Of a stretch of 60,157 nt of DNA, positions 47,831 through 56,942 are shown in pieces (position 1 is the stretch's first letter; every line of letters starts with the position of its first letter). Location of the stretch: positions 1 to 60,157 of the forward strand of contig NZ_QTKX01000005.1 in NCBI RefSeq assembly GCF_018424685.1. The letters run 5' to 3'. Under the pieces are notes generated by a model that ran no database searches, was not told the DNA's origin, and saw only the letters and a list, made by a program, of their open reading frames with translations. The DNA is from Mesobacillus boroniphilus (GTDB taxonomy: Bacteria; Bacillota; Bacilli; Bacillales; Cytobacillaceae). A program made the position numbers and the translations under genes.

Positions 47831-48715
47831 GTGGAAAAAAAGCAGCTTTGGTACATTATTGCCGGGTTAGCCATATTGAACGCTATAACGCTTGTGATGC
47901 TGATCGCCAAGCCTGCTATCCTCGAGGGGAATAAGGAGATTGTTGCGGAGATTAGCAAGGATTCAATCACACGCCAGGAGTGGCTCACTGAGCTTGAGGA
48001 AAGATACGGTCAGGAAACACTCAGGGACCTGATTGATCAGAAAGTCGTCAAACAAATGGCCGATGAATATAACATCAAAGTGTCAGACCAGGCCGTAGAG
48101 CGTGAACTGACAATTTATAAAGCGATGTACTCTGCAGCTGGCAATGAGCCGAAGACAGAAGATAAATGGAAGCAGCAAATTAAATACAGTTTACTGCTCG
48201 AAGAAATTTTAACGAAGGATGTTAAAGTTTCGGAAGAGGATATGAAGTCCTTTTATGAACAGAATAATAGCCTTTTTGACATCCCTGCATCCTATCATCT
48301 GTCGCAAATAGTCGTCGAAACGAAAAAAGAAGCTGACTCAGCAGTGAAAGAGCTAAAAGATGGCTCCAGCTTCGCTGCTCTCGCAATGGAGCGTTCGATC
48401 GATGAGTTTTCAGCGAATGAGGGAGGAGACATCGGCTTTGTTACCGAAGAAGACGAGCTTGTTTTCCCAGAGGTAGTCGATGCAGCGAAATCGCTGAAAC
48501 CCGAAGAATGGACAGGCCCTGTAAAAGTGGAGAATGGTTATGCAATTGTTTATCTTCATGAAAAACTTGAAGGGAAGAAATATGCCTATAGCGAAGTAAA
48601 GAACCAGATTCGCAGGCAGATTGCCCTTGAACAAATGGACATTCCTGTTTCTGCACGGGCGTTCTGGAATGACGCGGAAGTTAGCTGGTTTTATGGTGAC
48701 AGCGGGAAGAAATAG
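47831..48715 (+). CDS. yacD: Membrane-anchored PpiC-type peptidyl-prolyl isomerase YacD (PrsA-like)
   Basis: 294-aa extracytoplasmic foldase-like protein. A short N-terminus leads into one hydrophobic helix (LWYIIAGLAILNAITLVMLI, ~5-24) without a lipobox Cys. That makes it membrane-anchored, not a lipoprotein like PrsA. A SurA-N-like helical region follows, then a parvulin domain (~150-245: SYHLSQIVVETKKEADSA, SIDEFSANEGGDIGFVTEED, WTGPVKVENGYAIVYL). The natural client is not known. The start GTG 47831 is behind GGGGGAAG. It ends with a terminator, so cysK is separate. Confidence 0.88.
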   Translation: MEKKQLWYIIAGLAILNAITLVMLIAKPAILEGNKEIVAEISKDSITRQEWLTELEERYGQETLRDLIDQKVVKQMADEYNIKVSDQAVERELTIYKAMYSAAGNEPKTEDKWKQQIKYSLLLEEILTKDVKVSEEDMKSFYEQNNSLFDIPASYHLSQIVVETKKEADSAVKELKDGSSFAALAMERSIDEFSANEGGDIGFVTEEDELVFPEVVDAAKSLKPEEWTGPVKVENGYAIVYLHEKLEGKKYAYSEVKNQIRRQIALEQMDIPVSARAFWNDAEVSWFYGDSGKK

Positions 48716-48721
48716 ATAGGA

Positions 48722-48750
48722 GGCACTGGTTATAATACCGGTGCTTTTTT
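48722..48750 (+). terminator. yacD terminator
   Basis: GCACTGGT / ACCGGTGC hairpin, 6-base loop, TTTTTT tail. Confidence 0.85.
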
Positions 48751-48827
48751 AATATCCTGTTTAGTGGGTTATAAAATAGGATAGTTTAAAAATGATGTGT
48801 TTTTGTCGAATCATACTAATTGACATA

Positions 48828-48856
48828 AGCTGAAAGTACTGGTAAATTTTAATAAA
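48828..48856 (+). promoter_or_regulatory. cysK promoter (approximate)
   Basis: TTGACA near 48821, 17 bases, then TAAATT, ~40 bases before the cysK ribosome-binding site. Positions are approximate. No S-box or T-box leader is seen; CymR control, known in B. subtilis, cannot be confirmed by eye. Confidence 0.4.
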
Positions 48857-48892
48857 ACCAATTAAAATAGTCGGATTAAAGGGGTGGGTAAT

Positions 48893-49819
48893 TTGGTACG
48901 TATTGCAAATTCTATTACAGAACTGATCGGCCAGACACCAATCGTGAAGCTGAACGGACTTGTTGATGAGCAAAGTGCAGATGTATATTTGAAGCTTGAA
49001 TACATGAACCCCGGCAGCAGTGTCAAGGATCGTATTGCATTGGCGATGATTGAGGATGCTGAGGCAAAAGGAGTCCTGAAGCAAGGGGATACACTCATTG
49101 AGCCAACGAGCGGAAATACAGGGATCGGCCTGGCGATGGTAGCAGCAGCCAAAGGATATAAAGCGATTCTCGTCATGCCAGAAACGATGAGCATGGAACG
49201 CAGGAATCTTCTGCGAGCCTATGGAGCGGAGCTTGTGTTAACTCCTGGACCTGAAGGAATGGGCGGGGCGATCCGTAAAGCGGAGGAACTGGCAAAGGAA
49301 AATGGGTACTTCATGCCTCAACAGTTTGAAAATGAAGCCAACCCTTCTGTCCACGAAAGAACGACCGGACCAGAAATCGTTGAGCAGATGGGTGACCAGC
49401 TGGATGCCTTCATCGCTGGCATCGGCACAGGCGGAACCATCACAGGAGCAGGAAAAGTCCTTCGTGAAAAATACAAGGATATCAAGATTATAGCTGTTGA
49501 ACCAACAGACTCCCCGGTACTGTCTGGCGGAAAACCAGGTCCTCACAAGATCCAGGGAATCGGTGCAGGCTTTGTTCCGGGTGTACTTGATACAAAAGTG
49601 TACGATGAAATTATCAAAGTTGAAAATGAGCAGGCATTCGACTATGCCCGCCGCGCGGCAAAAGAAGCAGGAATCCTCGGCGGAATCTCTTCAGGTGCAG
49701 CCATTTATGCAGCTTTGGAAACAGCGAAAAAACTTGGCAAAGGAAAAAAAGTACTGGCGGTAATCCCAAGTAACGGAGAACGCTACCTGAGCACGCCACT
49801 TTACCAATTTGAAGACTAA
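48893..49819 (+). CDS. cysK: Cysteine synthase A (O-acetylserine sulfhydrylase)
   Basis: 308-aa PLP enzyme making cysteine from O-acetylserine and sulfide; in B. subtilis it also acts as a CymR co-repressor. PLP lysine is Lys45 in NPGSSVKDR. The substrate loop [16 protein letters not shown], the phosphate cup [13 protein letters not shown] and C-terminal [12 protein letters not shown] are all present. The start is TTG 48893, which aligns with the B. subtilis start and gives the same length; AAAGGGGTGG lies upstream. It ends at a terminator. Confidence 0.97.
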   Translation: MVRIANSITELIGQTPIVKLNGLVDEQSADVYLKLEYMNPGSSVKDRIALAMIEDAEAKGVLKQGDTLIEPTSGNTGIGLAMVAAAKGYKAILVMPETMSMERRNLLRAYGAELVLTPGPEGMGGAIRKAEELAKENGYFMPQQFENEANPSVHERTTGPEIVEQMGDQLDAFIAGIGTGGTITGAGKVLREKYKDIKIIAVEPTDSPVLSGGKPGPHKIQGIGAGFVPGVLDTKVYDEIIKVENEQAFDYARRAAKEAGILGGISSGAAIYAALETAKKLGKGKKVLAVIPSNGERYLSTPLYQFED

Positions 49820-49885
49820 CAGCACTATCTTTATCTTGATTTTTTCAAAACGAGAAAGCCAGAAGTGAAAACACCTTTTTGCAGG

Positions 49886-49914
49886 GAGGCATGCTTTGAG
49901 CATGTCTCTTTTTG
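49886..49914 (+). terminator. cysK terminator
   Basis: GAGGCATGC / GCATGTCTC hairpin, TTTGA loop, TTTTT tail. Confidence 0.85.
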
Positions 49915-49984
49915 CCGTTCTGCGCTGTTATTTAAAGTTTGGTGCAATAATCGGAAGCTTTTCTGAACTTTTCTAAAATATGGG

Positions 49985-50049
49985 TTGAAATCATGAAGGT
50001 GATTCTATATAATAAAATTAAATTTATCATTCAAAATATTTTGAACGAT
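49985..50049 (+). promoter_or_regulatory. Promoter and palindromic operator of the regulator-MFS pair
   Basis: TTGAAA (49985-49990), 17 bases, TATAAT (50008-50013). Just past the predicted start lies a 24-bp palindrome, ATCATTCAAAAT and ATTTTGAACGAT (50026-50049), with 11 of 12 pairs matching. It suits a dimeric winged-helix repressor blocking its own transcription. A second promoter-like pair (TTGAAC 50041, GATAAT 50065, 18-bp spacer) overlaps it. Confidence 0.7.
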
Positions 50050-50094
50050 AAAAAATATTTTCTTGATAATGTAAAATTGAAAGGAGCTCGCTTA

Positions 50095-50643
50095 ATGAAA
50101 GAAGTCTATGAAATTACAACAATCGAGCAGGCAAAAGTATTTTCTCATGAATTACGAATGAGAATCATGAGGTGTTTCTTGCAAGAGAAACCAAAAACGG
50201 CTACTCACATCGCTGATGAGTTAGGGATGGCTCCCTCCAAGATCCACTATCATGTGAAAGAGCTTGTGAAAGTTGGTTTGTTGGAACTGGTGGATACACG
50301 CGAGAATTCAGGAATCATCGAAAAGTATTATCTGCCAGTCGCAAAATTATTCCGGGTTAATTTGAATAAAGAAGAGATAGATGAGGATTTTGTTGATCCG
50401 AAAATTAGCTTATTGAGGAATACTTCATTAGAAATCAAAGACAGCACCAAGAATTTTCCAGAAGAAAAACAAAAAGTCATGTCCTTTTACATTGATTTGA
50501 CCATAGAAGAAAAAGAACAATTTTTAGCGGAACTTGATGAAGTCTTCGAAAGATGGGCCGAAAAAGCAAAAGGGCAGGATTCAAAAGAAAGCCTTCTATA
50601 TGGACTTGTGTTCGGGATATACCCGAAAAAAGGAGGAGAATAA
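50095..50643 (+). CDS. ArsR-like winged-helix transcriptional regulator
   Basis: 182-aa regulator. The helix-turn-helix is PKTATHIADELGMAPSKIHY (residues ~30-49), then HVKELVKVGLLELVDTREN and GIIEKYYLPVAK (wing). The C-terminal ~95 residues are a helical, ligand-sensing-type domain with DLTIEEKEQFLAELDEVFER. There is no Cys metal site like that of ArsR/SmtB, so the ligand is probably not a metal. The start ATG 50095 follows AAAGGAG. It reads directly into the MFS gene (4-base gap to its TTG), and probably represses the pair through the palindrome at 50026. Confidence 0.88.
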   Translation: MKEVYEITTIEQAKVFSHELRMRIMRCFLQEKPKTATHIADELGMAPSKIHYHVKELVKVGLLELVDTRENSGIIEKYYLPVAKLFRVNLNKEEIDEDFVDPKISLLRNTSLEIKDSTKNFPEEKQKVMSFYIDLTIEEKEQFLAELDEVFERWAEKAKGQDSKESLLYGLVFGIYPKKGGE

Positions 50644-50647
50644 AGTC

Positions 50648-51973
50648 TTGAAATTAAATGGTATGAAAACTTTTTTGGTTGTATGGTTTGGCCAGTTTTT
50701 CTCGGTAATTGGTTCATCTTTAACTGCTTTTGGATTAGGGATTTGGGTTCTGCAACAAACAGGGTCTGTTACAAAATTCTCGATGATCATCCTGAGTGCA
50801 ACTTTGCCAAGCATCATACTGATGCCTTTGGTTGGCGTCATCGTGGACCGGTTCAAACGTAAGTGGATCATGATCATCAGCGATGGGGTAGCAGGTGTAT
50901 CCACCATCGGATTATTTATCCTTTTATATTTTAATCAGCTTGAAATTTGGCATATCTATATCATCACCGCAATATCCTCATTGTTCAGCTCCTTGCAAAT
51001 GCCAGCTTATCAGTCAACCGTATCATTATTGGTCCCTAAGAAGCAATTAGGCAGAGCAAATGGTTTAATGCAGCTTTCTGACGCTTCCTCAATTGTCATC
51101 GCCCCAATTACAGCAGGTTTCTTACTTCATACATTCGGGATCGAGTCCTTGATCATGATCGATGTCATTACATTCGTGATCGCTATTGTTACCTTGTTAC
51201 TGGTAAAGCTTCCGGAACTCGAGAAAAAGCCAACGGAACCATTGAATTTTTCGTCTTTCATAAAGGAGGTCCAGTTTGGATGGAAGTATATAAAACAACG
51301 TCCGGGACTGAAATGGCTTCTTATATACTTTGCCACTGTAAACTTTTTGCTAGGATTCTTTAATGTCCTTCTTCAGCCAATGATTTTATCCCTTAGTAAT
51401 GAACAAGTACTGGGGATTGCACTATCAATCACTGGAATCGGTATGCTGGCAGGAAGTATCCTCATGAGTTCCTGGGAAGGGCCATCCAATAAAATCAAAG
51501 GTCTTTTAGGCTGGGGTTTTGTCATAGGCATGTGTATAGCCATTGCTGGTATGAGTGATTCCATACCTCTTATTATTGGTTCGATTACTTTTGCACTTTT
51601 CAGCCTTCCAATTTCAAACACGAGCAGTCGTGTGTTGTGGCAAACGAAAGTGGATCCGAAAGTACAAGGGCGTGTTTTTGCATTGCGATCGATGATTGGC
51701 AGATCCTTAAGTCCGTTAGCGATTGTTTTAGCAGGACCGATTGTTGAAAAAGTTTTTCAGCCCCTAATGGAAAAAGAAGGACCACTTGCAGCAACTGTCG
51801 GATCTGTGATTGGTGCTGGAGATGGGCGAGGGATTGGATTACTCTTCGTTTGTATAGGGTTTATTTATATGATTACAACCATATTCATTTATTTGAACCC
51901 TCGTGTTCGTCAATTAGAAGCAGAATTGCCAGATGAAGTTGGAGAAAAGAATACAAGTGTCGCAAGTGTATGA
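50648..51973 (+). CDS. MFS transporter (MFS_3/EntS-like family)
   Basis: 441-aa major-facilitator transporter with about 12 hydrophobic helices, probably an efflux pump; the substrate is unknown. The first helix is VVWFGQFFSVIGSSLTAFGL. The motif A-like GVIVDRFKRKWIMIISDGVA (~51-70) lies between helices 2 and 3. The C-terminal part holds RVFALRSMIGRSLSPLAIVL and GDGRGIGLLFVCIGFIYMIT. The start is TTG 50648, 11 bases after AAGGAGG. It forms a two-gene operon with the regulator. This pair interrupts the cysK-pabB adjacency seen in B. subtilis, so it is probably a later insertion; no transposase, tRNA or direct repeats mark its edges. Confidence 0.88.
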   Translation: MKLNGMKTFLVVWFGQFFSVIGSSLTAFGLGIWVLQQTGSVTKFSMIILSATLPSIILMPLVGVIVDRFKRKWIMIISDGVAGVSTIGLFILLYFNQLEIWHIYIITAISSLFSSLQMPAYQSTVSLLVPKKQLGRANGLMQLSDASSIVIAPITAGFLLHTFGIESLIMIDVITFVIAIVTLLLVKLPELEKKPTEPLNFSSFIKEVQFGWKYIKQRPGLKWLLIYFATVNFLLGFFNVLLQPMILSLSNEQVLGIALSITGIGMLAGSILMSSWEGPSNKIKGLLGWGFVIGMCIAIAGMSDSIPLIIGSITFALFSLPISNTSSRVLWQTKVDPKVQGRVFALRSMIGRSLSPLAIVLAGPIVEKVFQPLMEKEGPLAATVGSVIGAGDGRGIGLLFVCIGFIYMITTIFIYLNPRVRQLEAELPDEVGEKNTSVASV

Positions 51974-51993
51974 ATGTTTGCGACTTGTCAAAA

Positions 51994-52024
51994 AATAACT
52001 GCCAAAGAAGGCGGTTATTTTTTC
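51994..52024 (+). terminator. MFS gene terminator
   Basis: AATAACTGCC / GGCGGTTATT hairpin, T run. Confidence 0.85.
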
Positions 52025-52180
52025 GGTTTAAATGAACCTGAGTGCAAAGGCTCCTGATTTTACCTAATTTTGTTTTTTAACTGAATTCCCAAGAAAACTG
52101 ACAAAAATAAATAATTAAAAATGAAAGCACGCCCTTCATCATGTATGATGAATAAAGAGAAAAAAATAGGAGTGAAAAGC

Positions 52181-53578
52181 TTGCCGCACTATAGCATTCA
52201 ATCAAAAACGATCCCATATACAGCTTCACGTTTTTTTCATCAGTACGATCATATTGCACAACAATATAAAGAGCATGTCATCCTCGAAAGCGGAAGAGGC
52301 GGGCGTTACAGTATCGCGGCGTTCAATCCTGAGATTGTGTTTTCGGGTAAAAATAATAAATTGACGATCACACAAAATGGTTCGTCAAATATTCTTGAGG
52401 GAAATCCTCTTGAGCTAATGAAAAATCATATGGAAAAATATCAGGTGTCTGAAGTAGAAGGCTTGCCGGATTTTCAGGGCGGTTCGATCGGTTATCTGAG
52501 CTATGATTATGCCCGTTATATTGAAAAGCTTCCTTCACTGGCAAAGGATGATTCCGGGATCCCGGAGGTCTATTTTCAACTATTCAAGGAATGGTTTGTG
52601 TTTGACCACCAGACAAATGTGCTGTGGCTGATGGCCTTAATGGAAAAAGGACAGGAAAACCAGGCGGAGGACAGGCTAACAGAGTGGATAGGTCGGTGGG
52701 ATGCTGACGTACCTGCAGTTGTTGCTGAAAAAACGCCTGCTTCAGAAGAATTGCAAGTATCCATGGATGAAGCTGAATTCATTGAGGCAGTTGAGAAGGT
52801 ACAGCATTACATTTCGCAGGGGGACGTCTTCCAGGTGAATCTATCTGTCAGGCAGTCCAAGCCGATTGAGACGGAAGCGCTGGAAGTATACCGACAGCTC
52901 CGTAAGCTTAACCCTTCTCCATATATGGGTTACATGCATACTCAAGACTTCCAGCTCGTCAGCGGTTCGCCTGAACTTTTAGCAAAAGTTAAAGGTTCAG
53001 AGGTCAGCACAAGGCCGATTGCAGGCACGAGGTCGAGGGGCCGGACAGATGAAGAAGATTTGCAGCTTGCCAGTGAACTGATCAACAATGAAAAAGAGCG
53101 CGCCGAACATGTCATGCTTGTAGACCTTGAAAGGAATGACCTCGGCAGGGTGTGCAAGTACGGTACGGTCGAAGTCAATGAGTTCATGGTCATTGAAAAA
53201 TACTCCCATGTCATGCATATTGTCTCCAATGTGAGGGGGGAGCTGGCAGAGGGTGAAACTTGGTTCGATGTTGTAAACGCGACCTTCCCTGGCGGCACGA
53301 TTACCGGTGCCCCGAAGGTAAGGACGATGGAAATCATTGAAGAGCTAGAGCCGGTGAGACGCGGACCTTATACTGGTTCGCTTGGCTGGTTCGGTTTTAA
53401 CGGCAATATGGAACTGAACATCATTATCCGCACGATGCTGGTTAAGGATGGGATGGCTCATGTTCAGGCTGGAGCGGGTGTTGTCATCGACTCCATTCCT
53501 GCAAATGAATACAAAGAATCGTTAAAGAAAGCAATTGCTCTTTGGAAGGCGAAAGAGCTTGCGGAGGGTAAAGCATGA
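52181..53578 (+). CDS. pabB: Aminodeoxychorismate synthase component I
   Basis: 465-aa chorismate-utilising enzyme making 4-amino-4-deoxychorismate for folate, with PabA supplying ammonia. N-terminal region [18 protein letters not shown]. The chorismate-binding domain (~200-460) includes [71 protein letters not shown] and [10 protein letters not shown]. The catalytic Lys of the PIKGT-type motif is absent: PIAGT, as in B. subtilis PabB. The start is taken as TTG 52181, 8 bases after AGGAG. The stop overlaps pabA by 4 bases. Confidence 0.95.
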   Translation: MPHYSIQSKTIPYTASRFFHQYDHIAQQYKEHVILESGRGGRYSIAAFNPEIVFSGKNNKLTITQNGSSNILEGNPLELMKNHMEKYQVSEVEGLPDFQGGSIGYLSYDYARYIEKLPSLAKDDSGIPEVYFQLFKEWFVFDHQTNVLWLMALMEKGQENQAEDRLTEWIGRWDADVPAVVAEKTPASEELQVSMDEAEFIEAVEKVQHYISQGDVFQVNLSVRQSKPIETEALEVYRQLRKLNPSPYMGYMHTQDFQLVSGSPELLAKVKGSEVSTRPIAGTRSRGRTDEEDLQLASELINNEKERAEHVMLVDLERNDLGRVCKYGTVEVNEFMVIEKYSHVMHIVSNVRGELAEGETWFDVVNATFPGGTITGAPKVRTMEIIEELEPVRRGPYTGSLGWFGFNGNMELNIIIRTMLVKDGMAHVQAGAGVVIDSIPANEYKESLKKAIALWKAKELAEGKA

Positions 53579-54165
53579 TATTGATGATCGATAATTATGA
53601 CTCATTCACATATAACCTTGTTCAGTATTTAGGTGAAATGGGCGAAGAACTTAGGGTCATCCGCAACGACCAGACGTCCATAAGAGGAATTGCGGACCTT
53701 GATCCACAGTTCCTGATGATCTCGCCGGGCCCATGCAGCCCGAATGAAGCGGGCATCAGCCTGGAAGCGATCAAGAATTTTTCAGGCAAGACTCCGATTT
53801 TCGGTGTTTGTCTCGGCCATCAGTCCATTGCCCAGGTATTTGGCGGTGACGTGGTCCGTGCGGAGCGGCTCATGCATGGAAAAACTTCATTGGTCTACCA
53901 TGACGGCAAGACGATTTTTGAAGGATTGGAGAATCCATTCCCTGCGGCACGCTACCATTCGCTCATCGTAAAAAAAGAAACCCTTCCTGACTGCCTGGAG
54001 GTCTCTGCCTGGACGGAGGAAGGCGAGATTATGGCGCTCCGCCATAAAACGCTGCCTGTCGAAGGTGTCCAATTCCACCCGGAATCGATTTTGACGACGC
54101 CTGGAAAGCAGTTGCTGCGTAATTTCATTGCTCATTATAAGACTGCTAAGGAAGTAAGTTTATAA
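53575..54165 (+). CDS. pabA: Glutamine amidotransferase component PabA/TrpG
   Basis: 196-aa class I amidotransferase, serving aminodeoxychorismate synthase and, in B. subtilis, also anthranilate synthase. Catalytic Cys in [16 protein letters not shown] (~Cys79), His and Glu in GVQFHPESI (~168-171). The N-terminus [20 protein letters not shown] is typical. It overlaps pabB by 4 bases and its stop shares one base with the pabC start, so the block is tightly coupled. No trp genes lie nearby. Confidence 0.97.
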   Translation: MILMIDNYDSFTYNLVQYLGEMGEELRVIRNDQTSIRGIADLDPQFLMISPGPCSPNEAGISLEAIKNFSGKTPIFGVCLGHQSIAQVFGGDVVRAERLMHGKTSLVYHDGKTIFEGLENPFPAARYHSLIVKKETLPDCLEVSAWTEEGEIMALRHKTLPVEGVQFHPESILTTPGKQLLRNFIAHYKTAKEVSL

Positions 54166-55040
54166 TGTTTGTTTATATAAATGGCCGGTTCGTTAAAAAG
54201 GATGAAATCACCATTTCTCCTTTTGACCATGGATTTCTATATGGGTTAGGTGTATTCGAAACGTTCAGAATCTATAATGGCCATCCATTTTTGCTGGATG
54301 ATCATCTGGAACGGCTGAATGCCAGTCTTTGTGTTTTGAACATCGAAGCAGAATTTTCCCGAGAGGAAACGGTGAATATCCTTGATGGGCTATTAGCTAA
54401 AAATAACTTCCGGGATGCCTATATCCGCTTCAATGTTTCGGCAGGAAATGGCGAAATAGGATTGCAGACGGAGAGATATAGGGAGCCGAATGTGATAGTT
54501 TTTGCCAAGCCGCTGTCTCCAGCAGGAGGTATGAGTGAGAAAAAGGCTTTAATGCTGGATCTGAAACGTAACACACCTGAGGGAACAGAGCGGCTAAAAT
54601 CCCACCATTACCTCAATAATGTCCTCGCCAAGCGTGAGGCAGGCCCTGCAATGGATACAGAAGGAATTTTCCTGACAAGTGAAGGCTTTTTGGCCGAAGG
54701 GATTGTTTCGAATATTTTTTGGTACAAAGAGGGTGTCCTTCATACCCCGGCTGTTGAAACGGGAATTTTAAATGGAATCACCCGCAGGTTCGTCATCGCA
54801 CTTGCCCGCAACGCAGGCATCGAGGTTCGTGAAGGCTTTTACAAAAAGGAAGAAGCGGAGGCTGCAGATGAAATGTTCCTGACAAATTCAATCCAGGAAA
54901 TCGTCCCCGTCACAGAGTTCTCTGGTAAAAGCTTTCCTGGTAAAGCGGGGATGCTGGTGAATAGCTTGTTTGGCAAATATGAAGCTTGCCGGGAAACAGT
55001 ATGGAGCAGAACAAAATTGGATGGAGGAGCACATACATGA
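54165..55040 (+). CDS. pabC: 4-amino-4-deoxychorismate lyase
   Basis: 291-aa fold-type IV PLP enzyme that splits aminodeoxychorismate to p-aminobenzoate and pyruvate. Features: ISPFDHGFLYGLGVFETFRI (residues ~18-37), PLP lysine in RLKSHHYLNNVLAKREA (~145), then EGIVSNIFWYKEG and FLTNSIQEIVPV. The start ATG 54165 shares its A with the pabA stop. It overlaps folP by 4 bases (ATGA). Confidence 0.95.
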   Translation: MFVYINGRFVKKDEITISPFDHGFLYGLGVFETFRIYNGHPFLLDDHLERLNASLCVLNIEAEFSREETVNILDGLLAKNNFRDAYIRFNVSAGNGEIGLQTERYREPNVIVFAKPLSPAGGMSEKKALMLDLKRNTPEGTERLKSHHYLNNVLAKREAGPAMDTEGIFLTSEGFLAEGIVSNIFWYKEGVLHTPAVETGILNGITRRFVIALARNAGIEVREGFYKKEEAEAADEMFLTNSIQEIVPVTEFSGKSFPGKAGMLVNSLFGKYEACRETVWSRTKLDGGAHT

Positions 55041-55870
55041 ATACCGTGATAAAAGCCGGTCCATATACACTGGACTTCACCAATAAAACACTGATTATGG
55101 GAATATTGAACGTCACTCCGGATTCTTTTTCGGACGGCGGAAAATACAATCACCTTGATCGTGCTGTCGTACATGCCAAGCAAATGGTCGCCGACGGAGC
55201 GGATATTCTTGATATCGGCGGTGAATCGACAAGGCCGGGACATGAACGGATCTCCGACGAAGAGGAGATCAGCAGGGTTGTGCCGGCGATTGAAGCCATT
55301 TCGAAAGAAGTTCATGCACCAATCTCTATAGATACTTATAAATCGACGGTTGCCAAAAGTGCCGTCGATGCTGGAGCGGCTATCATCAACGATATCTGGG
55401 GAGCGAAGGAAGACCCGGAAATTGCGGATGTCGCTGCAGAAACCGGAGTTCCGATCATCCTGATGCACAATCGGAATGATCGCAAATATTCAAACTTCAT
55501 CCGTGACGTTTTGAATGACTTGTATGAAAGTATCACAATAGCTAAAAAAGCAGGGGTCAGCGACGAGCAAATCATCTTGGACCCGGGGATCGGGTTTGCA
55601 AAAGACCTCAGGGAAAACCTTGAGATGATGCGTCACCTTGATACGCTTGTGTCTTTAGGGTATCCTGTCCTCCTTGGCACATCGAAAAAATCGATGATCG
55701 GCGGTGTGCTCGATCTGCCTGTTACGGAAAGAACAGAAGGTACCGGAGCAACCGTGTGTTACGGGATCCAGAAAGGCTGCCAGGTTGTCCGGATTCATGA
55801 TGTGAAAGAGATGTCGCGGATGGCAAAAATGATGGACGCGATGATGGGAAAGGGTGAATACTGTGGATAA
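55037..55870 (+). CDS. folP: Dihydropteroate synthase
   Basis: 277-aa TIM-barrel enzyme joining p-aminobenzoate to the pterin pyrophosphate; it is the target of sulfonamides. Motifs: MGILNVTPDSFSDGGKYN (residues ~18-35), ADILDIGGESTRPGHERIS (~55-73), SIDTYKSTVAKSAVDAGAAI, NDIWG, and GTSKKSMIGGVL. The start ATG 55037 lies behind GGAGGAG. It overlaps pabC by 4 and folB by 8 bases. Confidence 0.97.
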   Translation: MNTVIKAGPYTLDFTNKTLIMGILNVTPDSFSDGGKYNHLDRAVVHAKQMVADGADILDIGGESTRPGHERISDEEEISRVVPAIEAISKEVHAPISIDTYKSTVAKSAVDAGAAIINDIWGAKEDPEIADVAAETGVPIILMHNRNDRKYSNFIRDVLNDLYESITIAKKAGVSDEQIILDPGIGFAKDLRENLEMMRHLDTLVSLGYPVLLGTSKKSMIGGVLDLPVTERTEGTGATVCYGIQKGCQVVRIHDVKEMSRMAKMMDAMMGKGEYCG

Positions 55871-56222
55871 AATACATGTGAACCAAATGGAGTTTTACGG
55901 GTACCACGGTGTTTTTCCTGAAGAAACAAGGCTGGGCCAGCGTTTTACGGTAGATTTAACGGTGGAACTGGATCTTTCAAAAGCAGGGGAAAGCGATAAT
56001 CTTAATGAGTCAATTAACTATGCGGATTTATATATGGTCTGCAAGGATATCGTTGAAGGCCAGCCATTTAAGCTTGTAGAAGCGATTGCTGAAAAAATTG
56101 CCGGGACGATTCTTGAACGTTTTTCACTTGTAGATGCTTGCCACGTAAAAGTCATCAAACCGGACCCACCGATACCTGGCCATTACAAATCAGTCGCAGT
56201 TGAGATCACAAGGAGCAGATGA
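55863..56222 (+). CDS. folB: Dihydroneopterin aldolase
   Basis: 119-aa aldolase cleaving dihydroneopterin to hydroxymethyl-dihydropterin. EFYGYHGVFPEETRLGQRF (residues ~10-28) carries the substrate-site residues. LNESINYADLYMVCKDIVEG and KVIKPDPPIPGHYKSVAVEI complete the family pattern; the Lys of KVIKP acts in catalysis. The start is GTG 55863, giving MDKIHVNQMEF as in B. subtilis. It overlaps folK by 4 bases. Confidence 0.96.
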   Translation: MDKIHVNQMEFYGYHGVFPEETRLGQRFTVDLTVELDLSKAGESDNLNESINYADLYMVCKDIVEGQPFKLVEAIAEKIAGTILERFSLVDACHVKVIKPDPPIPGHYKSVAVEITRSR

Positions 56223-56752
56223 CAGTGGAAAACAAAGCATATATTGCGCTAGGGTCTAATATGGGTGACCGGTTTGGGTATTTGACCCAGGCAATCATCC
56301 TCCTTGAAAGCCATGAAAATATCGCAGTGGAAAATACTTCTTCTATCTATGAGACCGACCCGGTAGGCTTCACTGACCAGGATCAGTTTTTAAATATGGC
56401 CATCCAAGTAAGGACAAGCCTTGGGCCGGTGGAACTTCTGGATACCTGCCTTGAAATCGAATTAAAGCTTGGGAGAAAAAGGGAAATAAAATGGGGTCCC
56501 AGAACTTTAGACCTTGACATTTTACTGTTTAGTCACGAAAATATTGAAACGGAGAAGCTTACAATTCCTCACCCTCGGATGAGCGAACGCGCATTTGTAA
56601 TCCTTCCGTTGCTTGAAATGGACCCAAATCTCACGCTCCCGAACATGAAGGAGCCGCTGAAAAACTGTTTGCTAAGTATACCGGATAGAGAAGGAGTACG
56701 AATATGGAAGCAGAAAAATGGGGAAGACGTATTCGCGCTTATCGAAAGCTGA
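56219..56752 (+). CDS. folK: 6-hydroxymethyl-7,8-dihydropterin pyrophosphokinase
   Basis: 177-aa enzyme activating the pterin with ATP for FolP. Motifs: AYIALGSNMGDRFGYL (residues ~7-22), DQFLNMAIQVRTSL, and GPRTLDLDILLFSHENIETE (~98-117) with the metal-binding Asp pair. The PHPRMSERAFVILPLLE segment follows. The start ATG 56219 is behind AAGGAGC. The 3' end overlaps yazB by 49 bases in another frame. Confidence 0.96.
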   Translation: MTVENKAYIALGSNMGDRFGYLTQAIILLESHENIAVENTSSIYETDPVGFTDQDQFLNMAIQVRTSLGPVELLDTCLEIELKLGRKREIKWGPRTLDLDILLFSHENIETEKLTIPHPRMSERAFVILPLLEMDPNLTLPNMKEPLKNCLLSIPDREGVRIWKQKNGEDVFALIES

Positions 56753-56907
56753 AGGGTTACACACAGGAAAGCTTCGCTAAAGAGCTGGGAGTATCGGTTT
56801 CCATCCTTGGAGAAATCGAACGTGGCAACAGGATGCCTGATGAAAGACTGATTGTCAAAATCGCAGAATTCCTGGGTGTCGAATTAGATGAACTAACACC
56901 GCAATAG
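56704..56907 (+). CDS. yazB: Xre-family helix-turn-helix protein YazB
   Basis: 67-aa protein that is almost entirely a Cro/CI-type helix-turn-helix: WGRRIRAYRKLKGYTQESFA (residues ~5-24), KELGVSVSILGEIERGNRMP. It is a DNA-binding regulator of unknown targets, located between folK and dusB as in B. subtilis. The start ATG 56704 lies inside the end of folK, behind GAAGGAG, so it is coupled to the folate operon. Confidence 0.92.
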   Translation: MEAEKWGRRIRAYRKLKGYTQESFAKELGVSVSILGEIERGNRMPDERLIVKIAEFLGVELDELTPQ

Positions 56908-56942
56908 GTTTGATATATTGATAAATTAAAAGGAGGCAGATT

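Noticed and set aside
49820..52180. Genomic island or prophage at the regulator-MFS pair
   Set aside because: Only two genes, with no integrase, transposase, attachment site or flanking direct repeats visible.
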